A stretch of DNA of 64,000 nt from Denitromonas sp. (GTDB lineage: Bacteria > Pseudomonadota > Gammaproteobacteria > Burkholderiales > Rhodocyclaceae), in the NCBI RefSeq assembly GCF_034676725.1, contig NZ_JAUCBR010000007.1, forward strand, positions 1 through 64,000, given 5' to 3'. The notes below the pieces were generated by a model. The model saw only the letters and a list, made by a program, of their open reading frames with translations, ran no database searches and had not been told where the DNA came from. A program made the position numbers and the translations under genes. Shown in pieces: positions 41,345-49,424 of the stretch (its first letter is position 1; each line of letters starts with the position of its first letter).

Positions 41345-41595
41345 ACGACCTGACCCCCGACGAAATCGCGCTGATCCAGCAGCGCCGTGCTGAACAGGCC
41401 CAACGCGATGCGGCACAGGCTTTTCAGCGAAAGGCCATTGCAACCGCACATGCCTTCGACGATTGGTCGGCCACGACCGGCGAAGGACTGACCTTCTCCA
41501 CCTTCGTCAACACCTTCGGCTATCAGGACGAGGACGGCAAGCAGATGTACGAAGCCGTGAAGCGCATCCTTGATGCCGCTTGGCCCCAAGCCTAG
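41341..41595 (+). CDS. Small helical hypothetical protein (or 3' part of a frameshifted gene)
   Basis: 84 residues from ATG 41341 (MNDLTPDEIALIQQRRAEQA...), a charged helix followed by a folded part (STFVNTFGYQDEDGKQMYEA). AAGGG lies about ten bases upstream. The frame is open upstream to 41215 and encodes protein-like sequence there, so it may instead be the second half of the gene at 41069. Confidence 0.6.
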   Translation: MNDLTPDEIALIQQRRAEQAQRDAAQAFQRKAIATAHAFDDWSATTGEGLTFSTFVNTFGYQDEDGKQMYEAVKRILDAAWPQA

Positions 41596-41621
41596 ACCAC
41601 TGGCTACAGAAAGGAACTCCA

Positions 41622-41954
41622 ATGGCAACAACCACAGCACGGAAGTATCCCCGCATCGACGACGCAGAGATCGCCCGACTGCGGGCGATGTCAGTGGATG
41701 ACACGCTCACTCTGCTCGGCCTGTACGCCAAGCTCGACCGGGATTACCAGCCTCACAAGAGCGCCCAGTCGAAGCGCGTCAACGTCTCGGTGGACTCCAC
41801 AGTGATTGAACTCGTGGTGACAGGAGCCAAATGGTATGACGCCCGCGCACAGCGCGGCGGAGGCGGTGCCATCGACCTGACGATGCACCTCTACCGCGAA
41901 CCGTTCGTGAAGGCCGTGCAGCGCCTGCAAGCACGGGAACGGGCACTCCAATGA
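41622..41954 (+). CDS. Small protein resembling a cysteine-less primase CHC2-type domain
   Basis: 110 residues, AAGGA seven bases before ATG 41622. KWYDARAQRGGGGAIDLTMH followed by LYREPFVKAVQRLQARERAL matches the glycine-loop and helix that end the zinc-binding domain of DnaG/DUF3991-type proteins, yet no cysteines are present and no Toprim domain follows. It may be a stand-alone derivative that binds DNA. Overlaps the next gene (ATGA). Confidence 0.6.
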   Translation: MATTTARKYPRIDDAEIARLRAMSVDDTLTLLGLYAKLDRDYQPHKSAQSKRVNVSVDSTVIELVVTGAKWYDARAQRGGGGAIDLTMHLYREPFVKAVQRLQARERALQ

Positions 41955-42241
41955 GCCAACCCGACCGCATCCAACTCCAGCGCAAGAAGGGCTGGAAGCT
42001 ACCGCCGAACACCGTATCCGTCGCACGGCCCCACAAGTGGGGCAACCCGTACTCGGTCGAGGAATACGGTCGCGACCTCGCCATCGCCAACTTCCGTCGC
42101 CGCCTAGACGGCATGAGAGCCATCGGCGCTCTCGATCTGTCCGAGCTACGCGGCAAAAACCTCGCCTGTTGGTGCAAGCCCGGCGAGGCGTGCCACGCGG
42201 ACGTGCTCTTGGCGCTGGCCAACGATGAAACGCAACCGTGA
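41951..42241 (+). CDS. DUF4326-family protein
   Basis: 96 residues. IQLQRKKGWKLPPNTVSVAR followed by PHKWGNPYSVEEYG and the C-terminal LACWCKPGEACHADVLLAL match DUF4326, a small phage and plasmid family with conserved Cys and His residues and unknown function. Confidence 0.82.
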   Translation: MSQPDRIQLQRKKGWKLPPNTVSVARPHKWGNPYSVEEYGRDLAIANFRRRLDGMRAIGALDLSELRGKNLACWCKPGEACHADVLLALANDETQP

Positions 42242-42252
42242 GGACAGCAGCC

Positions 42253-42459
42253 ATGCCGACCCAGTACCAGATTGAGAAAGCCGCAGACATCGACGAGGCC
42301 ATCGCTCAGCACATGATGGCCCGCCGCACACCTGCGGCCAACAACGCGATGGAGCTTCTTCGGATGCAAGTCGCGAGCTACGAACCGGCAGGCTTCGCGC
42401 TGTTGCAAGCCGCCGTAGAAGACTGCCGCAAGGAAATCGCGGCACTGACACCAACCTGA
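42253..42459 (+). CDS. Small helical hypothetical protein
   Basis: 68 residues from ATG 42253 (AGGA nine bases upstream). A GTG at 42238 overlapping the previous stop (GTGA) is an alternative start that would add five residues. All-helical (IEKAADIDEAIAQHMMARRT). No family recognised. Confidence 0.6.
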   Translation: MPTQYQIEKAADIDEAIAQHMMARRTPAANNAMELLRMQVASYEPAGFALLQAAVEDCRKEIAALTPT

Positions 42460-42474
42460 CCCACGGAGACACCA

Positions 42475-42825
42475 ATGGAACCAAAGGACGACCGCGACGC
42501 GCTATTTGCCGTCATACGCGAACTGGAGACGCTGCACACCAACTGCGTCAACAAGGCCAAGTTCATCGACAACGTGATGAGCGGCAAGGAGCAAATCACC
42601 TTCGCCACCATCGACCGCTGCCGAGAAGCCCTGATGCAGTTGAATCAGGCCCATCACGTCTTCAAGAGCCTATACGAGAAGCACAGCAGCACCGCCGAGG
42701 TGCAAGATCGGATGAAGGCCATCTGCGATACGAACCGCACAACGGCGGACAAGGCCAATGCCGATCTCAAGGCGATTCTCGCATGGGTTCCGCCCGGCCC
42801 GATGTCACGGCGCACGGACAACTGA
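42475..42825 (+). CDS. Helical hypothetical protein
   Basis: 116 residues, GGAG six bases before ATG. Helical bundle prediction (LFAVIRELETLHTNCVNKAK, REALMQLNQAHHVFKSLYEK). No known domain. Ten bases upstream of the thermonuclease start. Confidence 0.65.
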   Translation: MEPKDDRDALFAVIRELETLHTNCVNKAKFIDNVMSGKEQITFATIDRCREALMQLNQAHHVFKSLYEKHSSTAEVQDRMKAICDTNRTTADKANADLKAILAWVPPGPMSRRTDN

Positions 42826-42835
42826 GGGCTTCACT

Positions 42836-43315
42836 GTGGCAGCTTTGTGTAAGCTATGTGGTATCAGTGTGGCGCTATTCGCGGTGCTTGCGCCCGCACT
42901 GGCGGCGGCCAACGAGCTATCCGGTCGCGTGGTAGGCGTCGCGGACGGCGACACCCTCACGCTTCTCCACGCCCAGACCCCGGTGCGCATCCGGCTCGCC
43001 GAAATCGACGCCCCTGAGAAGGCCCAACCATTCGGACAACGCTCGAAGCAGTCACTGAGCGATCTGTGCTACGGGAAGGAGGCGCAGGTCGCCGTCTCGG
43101 CTCAGGACAGATATGGCCGCAGCATAGGCCGGGTCTGGTGCGCAGGCACAGACGCCAACGCGGAGCAGGTGCGACGCGGGATGGCGTGGGTCTATGACCG
43201 CTACGCCACGGACAAGACCCTCTACTCGCTACAGGATGCGGCCCGGCAGGCGCGAAACGGCCTCTGGGCCGATCCAGCGCCTGTCCGACCGTGGGAATGG
43301 CGCAGGCTTCCCTGA
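42836..43315 (+). CDS. Secreted thermonuclease (SNase-like)
   Basis: 159 residues from GTG 42836 (GAGG nine bases upstream). Signal peptide LCGISVALFAVLAPALAAA. The mature part is a staphylococcal-nuclease fold: VVGVADGDTLTLL, VRIRLAEIDAPEKAQPFGQR, QDRYGRSIGRVWC and RRGMAWVYDRYA supply the Asp, Arg and Glu positions of the Ca-dependent active site. It would hydrolyse DNA or RNA in the periplasm or outside the cell. A terminator at 43325 follows. Confidence 0.9.
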   Translation: MAALCKLCGISVALFAVLAPALAAANELSGRVVGVADGDTLTLLHAQTPVRIRLAEIDAPEKAQPFGQRSKQSLSDLCYGKEAQVAVSAQDRYGRSIGRVWCAGTDANAEQVRRGMAWVYDRYATDKTLYSLQDAARQARNGLWADPAPVRPWEWRRLP

Positions 43316-43564
43316 TTCCAACCACCCCGCACCTGCGGGGTTCTTTCCATTCGGGCTTCGCTCGCCCATATCGCAGCACTCGCAGCCGCTTCTGGCGGTT
43401 CCTGCTGCCACCTTGGACACTCCCGCTCCCAGCCCGGCAGCCACAACCGACATCTCGGCGGCCCCCTTGCCTGCGGCGCGTGCCACCGCTCCAGCGCCGC
43501 CGTCCGCGCCCGCAACAGCGCCTCCCGACAGCACTGCAACGACCGCCACCAGTAAAGCCTTCAT
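43229..43564 (-). CDS. Small secreted protein downstream of the CRISPR array
   Basis: 111 residues from ATG 43564 with a strong GGAGG in good position. The N terminus (MKALLVAVVAVLSGGAVAGA) is a signal peptide; the mature protein is Ala/Gly-rich with a CECC motif. Its 3' end overlaps the convergent thermonuclease by 87 bases, so the last ~30 residues are uncertain. Known small exclusion or lysis proteins are not matched. Confidence 0.55.
   Translation of the reverse strand: MKALLVAVVAVLSGGAVAGADGGAGAVARAAGKGAAEMSVVAAGLGAGVSKVAAGTARSGCECCDMGERSPNGKNPAGAGWLESGKPAPFPRSDRRWIGPEAVSRLPGRIL
43325..43348 (+). terminator. Intrinsic terminator after the thermonuclease gene
   Basis: CCCCGC/GCGGGG stem with ACCT loop, then TTCTTTCC, ten bases after the nuclease stop. 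Confidence 0.7.
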
Positions 43565-43616
43565 GACTCCCTCCAAGCCCGCCAAGCGGACTGCGTGACT
43601 GAGTTATTTATGTTAA

Positions 43617-43828
43617 ATCCCCATCCCCGCTCACGCGGGGAACACCCCGGTTCTCGTCGAATTTCCAGACGGCCATGCGGTTCATCCCCGCTCACGCGGG
43701 GAACACGCCGCGAACCTGCCGCATTGCGGCCCGGTCGCCGGTTCATCCCCGCTCACGCGGGGAACACTGCAGTTGATCGCCCAGCCGCTCGTCAGACTGC
43801 GGTTCATCCCCGCTCACGCGGGGAACAC
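43617..43828 (-). CRISPR. Type I-E CRISPR mini-array, 4 repeats and 3 spacers, no cas genes
   Basis: 29-base repeats at 43617-43645, 43678-43706, 43739-43767 and 43800-43828; 32-base spacers at 43646-43677, 43707-43738 and 43768-43799. Repeat core on the minus strand: GTGTTCCCCGCGTGAGCGGG, then GATGAACCG. The leftmost repeat is degenerate at its outer 5 bases, the hallmark of the trailer end, so transcription runs on the minus strand from the right. No AT-rich leader lies at 43829; instead a gene ends at 43847, 18 bases away. No cas gene is in the window, so host Cas6e/Cascade would be needed. Confidence 0.95.
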
Positions 43829-43846
43829 TCTTCGCACGATGAAACA

Positions 43847-44143
43847 CTACGGCGACATCCGGGCATCGTAATCGGTGCCACTCTCCAGAACAGGCTCTTC
43901 ACTGAAATCCAGCCCGCCCTCGACCTCGACACCTCGCTCTTTCATGTCGCGGATCATCCACTCGAAGGCCACGGTGAAATGCGGGATGTCGTAGCCCGGA
44001 TCAGCCGCCTTGATCTTCTGGGACAGCGTGGCGATCTCGACCTTGATTGCATCATCGGTATCGTCCAGTTCCCACGCATCGGAATTCCCTTCCAGCGCAG
44101 TCAGGTGCCGTGCCTGACTGAACGGCTCCCCTCCGACCTTCAC
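43847..44143 (-). CDS. Small hypothetical protein ending just before the CRISPR array
   Basis: 98 residues from GTG 44143 (VKVGGEPFSQARHLTALEGN...), ending FSEEPVLESGTDYDARMSP. The C-terminal region (FTVAFEWMIRDMKERGVEVE) looks native. The start is weak: no Shine-Dalgarno, and the frame is open upstream to a stop near 44230 without an ATG, so the gene may be a 3' fragment of a longer one. Confidence 0.6.
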   Translation of the reverse strand: MKVGGEPFSQARHLTALEGNSDAWELDDTDDAIKVEIATLSQKIKAADPGYDIPHFTVAFEWMIRDMKERGVEVEGGLDFSEEPVLESGTDYDARMSP

Positions 44144-44406
44144 AGCCGCATTGCGGGGAGATCTCCCACTCCCTACCCGCCATGAGGCGGCTTTATTTAC
44201 GTGATCGACAGGAGCCCTTTTCTTGTTTTTTTTACACTACGTTTCTTGCTTTTCCTCCTGTTGCGCTTTCTTTTCGCCGTCTGCTTGTTGTGGCCCGCCC
44301 TGCGCTCCCCTTTTTTTTGCTTTTGGGTGTGTCCTTTTTTCTTTGGATTTTGTGGTGCTCGCTTTGTTGTTTGTGGGTGGCCCTCTCGGCGCGTGGCGTT
44401 TTGCGC
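44144..44406. other. Strand-asymmetric T-rich (minus: purine-rich) gap
   Basis: The plus strand is pyrimidine-rich with two 8-T runs (44226-44233, 44311-44318). On the minus strand the frame stays open after the TGA of the 44407 gene for 69 codons to TAA at 44197-44199 and would encode a very basic Lys/Arg-rich tail. No promoter or separate gene is convincing here. Confidence 0.5.
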
Positions 44407-47400
44407 TCAAGGCTCCACCCCGGTGTCGGCCTCTGCCCTGCTCACGCAGCGCAGGCGGTACTCCGCCATCAGGTTGTTGAAATGCTCGGCCAGCACGCGG
44501 CGGTCAGAACCCGTGGGATTCGGGTTCCCGACCGGATGACTGGCGTACCGCTGCTCATCAGCGCCGTACACGAGGTAGTCGCTCCGCGCTCCCTTCGCGT
44601 CCAGTTGATCGAGCACATAGGCCGCCCCTGCGCGGGCGAAAAGCTCCCGCGTCGTAGCCCAGTACGGGGCCGAACGGGTTTTATCAAGCTGCTTGGCCTG
44701 CTCGTGGAAGGCCGTATCGCGCCCGTTGGCACCGGAGCGGAACGACAGCGGCAGATCGACCTGTAGCTCGCGTGCCGCCTCGACTGTGCAGGCCAGTGCC
44801 AGATTGCGCACCATGTAGGCGATGTTGCCCTCCACCTTGTCCTTCACCTTGGTGAAGCCCGGCTTGTTGTCGCAACCCTTGCGCAGCGTCTCGAAGATTT
44901 CCTCTTCCATGCCGCTCAGTGCCTCCCACACCACAGCACCCGCTGGGCCGATCCCCGTCTCGCTGAACGAGGGATTGCCCTTGATCGCCTCTATGTGTCG
45001 GGCCGCCTTCTCCGTGAAGTCCGTCGCGGCCTTCTGATGCAGCGACTCCATAACGTCCTTGAGATGCCGCCGCGTTTCCTCGCTTTGCAAGTAGAGCCAC
45101 GACAGCGCGTTGTCTGCGCCGCGCCGGGCGTTGGCCGACGCCCGGCTGTGGATGTCCTCCGCGTCGCCCGGACGACGCTTCATCGCGTGAGACAGCGCAC
45201 CCATGACGCTGCCACGCGGATCGCCCTCGCGCTGCTCGCTCGCATAGCCCGCCTTTTCTCCCAGATGGAAGTCAAGCGCGTGCATCCACTCGTGCGCGAG
45301 CGACCCTGCCCCCTTCATACGGGTCAGGTTGATGACAAACCGCGCAGGCTCGAAATGGGCCAGCGCCGCGTGCTTACCGCCTCGGCCACGGGAGCCGAAG
45401 GCCACCGCAAGCTCGCCGTCGAACGACACTCCACTCGGCGGAATATCGAGCGCGTCAGCGAGGTCGCACAGGCTGTCAAAGGCCATGTTCAGCACCTGTT
45501 GCCGCTCGTCCTGCGGCAACCAGTTGCCAAACTCCACGGCCCGGAAACCGAAGTGCTCGATCAGGTCGTCGGCAACAATGTCGCGACCAGAGCGCCAATC
45601 CTCGCCTGATCGCTCCACCCGGTCGAGATGAGGCCGGTGAAGCTCGCGATCCTGATCGGCCTTCTCCGCCTCAGCTTCCTTCTCCGCCTCGGACTTCTCG
45701 CGCTTGGCCTTGATGAGCGTGCCCCATAGCTGCTCTTCCGTCGCAGTCTGGCCCCAACCAGCCACCCGGCGCTCGCGCTTGCTGATCTCGCTCCTGATCT
45801 TCTGAGGCACCACCGCCTCGGTATTCACGTTTTCGCCCCAGCCGTAGGAACGCTCGGAGTCGTACAGGAGGTGGCTTGCATCACTGCCAATCGCCACCTG
45901 AAAGGCCGACCCACCATAGATGTAGTTGCTGTCGCCGCGCCCGGCCTTGAAGAGCCGAATGCAAGCGTCCTTGAAGTCATCCAGTGTCTTGACCTCCGCC
46001 ATCGCGTCACGCACCGCGCCGACAGCGCGGATGTACTCGCCCTCGGGATCATCCGCGATCATGCTGTGTCGCCGATCCGGCTCAACGTTGATTGCATCCT
46101 TGAGATACTTGATGGCAATGGCCGCCTGCGGCGTCACCCCGTCCTCGCGCATCTGCTGGTAGTTGAGCGACGCCCAGACGTTCTTCTTGAGCACATAGGT
46201 CTTGCGCTCCATGTCGTTCATGGAGTCGAGGTCTTCGATAGTCAGCGACCGCCGCGCATAGTCTTTCCGTGCGCCGCCGATCTTTTCACCGGCATCGACG
46301 TGCTTGACCTTGCCGTCACCCGGCGCTGCCGCGTCGGTCTGCACCGTCTCGGCAAGCTCCCGCAGTTTCTGCTTCGCAAGCTCCTTCGCGTGGTCGGCCA
46401 TCAGCTCGTGGCCGCGCTTCAACGCTGCCCCCAAAAGCCCGGCCAACTCGACCTGCTCCGCGTCGGCCATCGGCACGAAACGGCTGGCAGTCAGGGCCAG
46501 CAGGCGAACGTCGCCCTCAGTGATGTCTGCCAGCGGCTTGGCACGCACCGAGCCACCACGCTCTGCTTCGTTCCCATCCGTCAGGTGCTTCACATCGGAT
46601 GGCAGGCGCGGATGGCGCTGCCGCAGTTCCTCGACCGCAGACACCACCCCGGTGATAGAACCCCAGAGCAAATCCGGCATCTCCAGCTTCTCCGGGGATG
46701 CCCCCCACTCTCGCCAGTTTTCCACCGCCTTCGCCACTACCGGAGCAATGCCCTTCGCCTCCCGAATGGCCGAGACGATCAGTCCCCCCGGCCCGGCGCT
46801 GTAATACTGCTCTGGGCCGATGTCCATGATTTCCGGCGCGAAGCGCACGTCCTTCAAGGCAATGATCTGGCCCGCTCGCGTTACCCACAAAGGTGCGGCA
46901 TACGGCAAATCCACCTGCTGCAAGTCTTCGCGATTCCAGCCATCCGCCTGCGCGGACTCCAGATCGGCATAGAACGGCACCAACGCATTCTGCCGATAGT
47001 TCGCCCGATGGAGCCTGTCCGACATTCCGTAATGGCGGCTCACGGTGTTGCCGCCCAGAAGAGGAAATTCCTGCCGCGACAGCCTCGGGTCTGCCTCGGG
47101 AATCGCGCCTGACTCGGCAAACGGCTTCTCGAACGGGTTGGCGACAGGCGTCCAGACACCCTTGTTCTCAGCCGCAAGTACCTTGTCCGCAAAGGCAGCC
47201 CACTCGCCGTCCATGCCCGCCTCCGGCTCGGCCACGAGGCGGATTTCATCCACGGGCATGTCACGCAAATCCTCTGCGTCCAGCCCCGGACACAGACGAC
47301 GCAACTCCGACAGCGAAAACTCGGTCTTGGTGGAGAAGAATCGGAGGTACTGCTTGAAGTCGTTGTTTTCGTAGCTGCCAACACTCACCGGCTGCGGCTG

Positions 47401-47643
47401 CTCACCAAACCCCAAATCCTGCTTCGCTTGCGTGAAGCTCTCGTGCAGCGCCCGGCGTTCATCCGCCGTCACCTCACGATCAGTCGGCCAGCCGTACATG
47501 CGCTGGTACAGATCGCGGTCGCGAATCTCAAGGCACGTCACCGCCACGCCGCGCAGCGGTGACTCCGGCACTACCCGAAGCGCGGCTCCGAACCGCGCCA
47601 GATCAAACCACTTGATATGACGTTCCACGAATCCATCCGTCAA
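44407..47643 (-). CDS. Large LPD1-type polyvalent protein with zincin-like HEWMH motif
   Basis: 1078 residues. Around residues 690-830 it matches Large Polyvalent protein-associated Domain 1: HFGFRAVEFGNWLPQDERQQ, FDSLCDLADALDIPPSGVSF, ELAVAFGSRGRGG and GAGSLAHEWMHALDFHLG. The N-terminal 600 residues are unrecognised. LPD1 proteins are found on conjugative elements and phages and are thought to act in conflict with host defences. The start is probably TTG 47643 (TTGA overlap with the previous stop); GTG 47628 is an alternative. Confidence 0.82.
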   Translation of the reverse strand: MTDGFVERHIKWFDLARFGAALRVVPESPLRGVAVTCLEIRDRDLYQRMYGWPTDREVTADERRALHESFTQAKQDLGFGEQPQPVSVGSYENNDFKQYLRFFSTKTEFSLSELRRLCPGLDAEDLRDMPVDEIRLVAEPEAGMDGEWAAFADKVLAAENKGVWTPVANPFEKPFAESGAIPEADPRLSRQEFPLLGGNTVSRHYGMSDRLHRANYRQNALVPFYADLESAQADGWNREDLQQVDLPYAAPLWVTRAGQIIALKDVRFAPEIMDIGPEQYYSAGPGGLIVSAIREAKGIAPVVAKAVENWREWGASPEKLEMPDLLWGSITGVVSAVEELRQRHPRLPSDVKHLTDGNEAERGGSVRAKPLADITEGDVRLLALTASRFVPMADAEQVELAGLLGAALKRGHELMADHAKELAKQKLRELAETVQTDAAAPGDGKVKHVDAGEKIGGARKDYARRSLTIEDLDSMNDMERKTYVLKKNVWASLNYQQMREDGVTPQAAIAIKYLKDAINVEPDRRHSMIADDPEGEYIRAVGAVRDAMAEVKTLDDFKDACIRLFKAGRGDSNYIYGGSAFQVAIGSDASHLLYDSERSYGWGENVNTEAVVPQKIRSEISKRERRVAGWGQTATEEQLWGTLIKAKREKSEAEKEAEAEKADQDRELHRPHLDRVERSGEDWRSGRDIVADDLIEHFGFRAVEFGNWLPQDERQQVLNMAFDSLCDLADALDIPPSGVSFDGELAVAFGSRGRGGKHAALAHFEPARFVINLTRMKGAGSLAHEWMHALDFHLGEKAGYASEQREGDPRGSVMGALSHAMKRRPGDAEDIHSRASANARRGADNALSWLYLQSEETRRHLKDVMESLHQKAATDFTEKAARHIEAIKGNPSFSETGIGPAGAVVWEALSGMEEEIFETLRKGCDNKPGFTKVKDKVEGNIAYMVRNLALACTVEAARELQVDLPLSFRSGANGRDTAFHEQAKQLDKTRSAPYWATTRELFARAGAAYVLDQLDAKGARSDYLVYGADEQRYASHPVGNPNPTGSDRRVLAEHFNNLMAEYRLRCVSRAEADTGVEP

Positions 47644-48044
47644 TCCGCATCCCGAACAGCCGTTTCTAGGACGGTGGCGGGTAGTTCAACATAGGCAGCG
47701 AGGCGAGCAGCGAACGGCGAGACATCGCAGGGCTTGCCGTCGATCAGCACGATCTCCAGCCCTTCGATGCACGAACGATCACGCGACCACCGGGCCACAA
47801 GGCCGCCCGTCGCGTGCCGCTCCTGCTCATCCTGCACGCCGAATTCAATCTGCACGGTCGGCGCATCGTCACCGGGGCGCGTCGCTCCCGAGATCGACAG
47901 ATAGTTGCGCTCGTCCTCGAACTCGCGCACCACCTCGGCCCATCCAGTCTCGATCCCGGCCAGCGCGGTCGAGACAACCTCGCCGATGTAGGCCAGATCA
48001 CGGCGAGCGTCCGGCAACAACTCGTCCTTACGGGCTGGGATCAT
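47640..48044 (-). CDS. Small hypothetical protein
   Basis: 134 residues from ATG 48044, GGAGG seven bases upstream. Beta-rich (NYLSISGATRPGDDAPTVQI, CIEGLEIVLIDGKPCDVSPF). It overlaps the gene upstream by 17 bases and the polyvalent gene downstream in TTGA. Function unknown; possibly a partner of the polyvalent protein. Confidence 0.68.
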   Translation of the reverse strand: MIPARKDELLPDARRDLAYIGEVVSTALAGIETGWAEVVREFEDERNYLSISGATRPGDDAPTVQIEFGVQDEQERHATGGLVARWSRDRSCIEGLEIVLIDGKPCDVSPFAARLAAYVELPATVLETAVRDAD

Positions 48045-49398
48045 TGTCGGCCTCCGCATCTGCGCCCTTCTTGCCGCGCACCATGTTCACGAAGTCCTTG
48101 GCGATCTCCTTGAGCTTCTCCATGATCCGCTGGATGGTTTCGCGCAGCTTCTCCGCGTGGGACTTGTCTTCGCCCTCGAACAGCGGCGCATTCGCCGTGT
48201 TCTTCTGCATCCGCCCGTGCGAATTGTCGAGCCGGTCGCGCAGCGCCTCGAAATGCGGGTTGCCCTCGGTTTCCGGGTTCAGCAGTTCCTCCTGCCCGCG
48301 ACCGTACTGGCGCACCCAGCCGTCAAGCGCCTTGTCCATCGCCTTCTTGTTGGTCTGGGCATCCGGGGATTCAGCGACTGCGGTACGGAATTTCTCGTGC
48401 AGATCGGACATCTCGCCGTTCGGCTTCATCTTGTCCATCACGTCCTCGACGGACAGCCCGGTCTGTCGGGCACGCTCTTCGATTTCCCTGCGGACGTTCG
48501 GCAGGTTGCCCGACTCCCACAGCTTCTGCATCGCGTCCTCGTAGGCGTTCGCCGCCTTCTCGGCCTGATCGACACGGTATTCCGAAATGCGGGGAAGCAC
48601 CGCCACACCCGCTGCGGGCGCTTCCTGTGCTTCGTTGCCATCGCGCTCGCGCAGTGCCCCCGCGAGCGACGAAGCGACCTTCCCCCCTGCCTTCAACGCG
48701 GCCCCTGTCAGCGCAGCCGCACCGCCGAGCAGCGACATGCCACCCTCGGCCAGCGCCTGCGCTCCGGTCTTCACCTGCTGCTGCCCCTGAGTCGGGCCAG
48801 CGCCGGGGATCATGCCGCCCTGTTGGACAGCGGCATTCACCCGCTGCAATTCATCGGGATCAACCAGCATGGCCCCTGCATTCACCTTCCTCGCCACGCC
48901 CATGAGGGCTTCGTAGGTGGCCCGGTCAAGTGTCACCTTGTCGCCTTGCGCCGCCGCCTCGGCCTCGGGCACGACATCTTCGTACTCGGCGTCCTCAATG
49001 TGCTCGTTGCGGCGCTCCGGCTCCGTGACAACCTCCGGCTCGATTTCCGTCACGACCTCCGCCTCCGCGTCGGGTGCAGCATCGGCCTGCTGTACGGCGG
49101 GCGGCAAACCAGCGCCCTCCTCTTTCGGAGTCGCAGGATCGGTCGCACCAACGGCATAGCTCTCATCGGCCACCGCACCTTCTGCGCCGCTCTCGACCGA
49201 AGGCTGATTGCCCGCATCTGACGCAGGAGCGTTACCTTCCACTGGAGAGGGAGCGATTCCACTTGACTCAACAGCAACCGCAGGGGCTGCCGGGGCTTTC
49301 TGGGCCTCCGGGGGGATGAAGTTGGGCAGCGGCTTTACATCGCCGCCGTCCTGCTCGTCGTAATCCGAGAACGCCTGATCTTTTTCTTCCAAATCCAT
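48028..49398 (-). CDS. Acidic, linker-rich protein with LPNFIPPEA motif
   Basis: 456 residues from ATG 49398 (AAAGG eight bases upstream). Residues ~20-40 contain PLPNFIPPEAQKAPAAPAVA, the same motif as in the ArdC-like protein. Residues 40-140 are a disordered acidic Ala/Pro/Glu stretch; a Gly/Ala-rich hydrophobic region (GGMSLLGGAAALTGAALKAG) could be membrane-active; the C terminus is helical and basic (IMEKLKEIAKDFVNMVRGKK). No enzymatic motif. Lies between the M23 peptidase and the LPD1 gene. Confidence 0.72.
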   Translation of the reverse strand: MDLEEKDQAFSDYDEQDGGDVKPLPNFIPPEAQKAPAAPAVAVESSGIAPSPVEGNAPASDAGNQPSVESGAEGAVADESYAVGATDPATPKEEGAGLPPAVQQADAAPDAEAEVVTEIEPEVVTEPERRNEHIEDAEYEDVVPEAEAAAQGDKVTLDRATYEALMGVARKVNAGAMLVDPDELQRVNAAVQQGGMIPGAGPTQGQQQVKTGAQALAEGGMSLLGGAAALTGAALKAGGKVASSLAGALRERDGNEAQEAPAAGVAVLPRISEYRVDQAEKAANAYEDAMQKLWESGNLPNVRREIEERARQTGLSVEDVMDKMKPNGEMSDLHEKFRTAVAESPDAQTNKKAMDKALDGWVRQYGRGQEELLNPETEGNPHFEALRDRLDNSHGRMQKNTANAPLFEGEDKSHAEKLRETIQRIMEKLKEIAKDFVNMVRGKKGADAEADNDPSP

Positions 49399-49424
49399 GA
49401 TCGCCACCTTTACCTTGTGTCGCC

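Noticed and set aside
43829..44143. CRISPR leader to the right of the array
   Set aside because: The segment is mostly coding sequence and not AT-rich; nothing leader-like is visible.
43595..44185. Plus-strand frame with repeating SRGEH, LTRGT and AHAGN peptides
   Set aside because: These peptides are the typical translation of I-E CRISPR repeats; the DNA is an array, not a gene.
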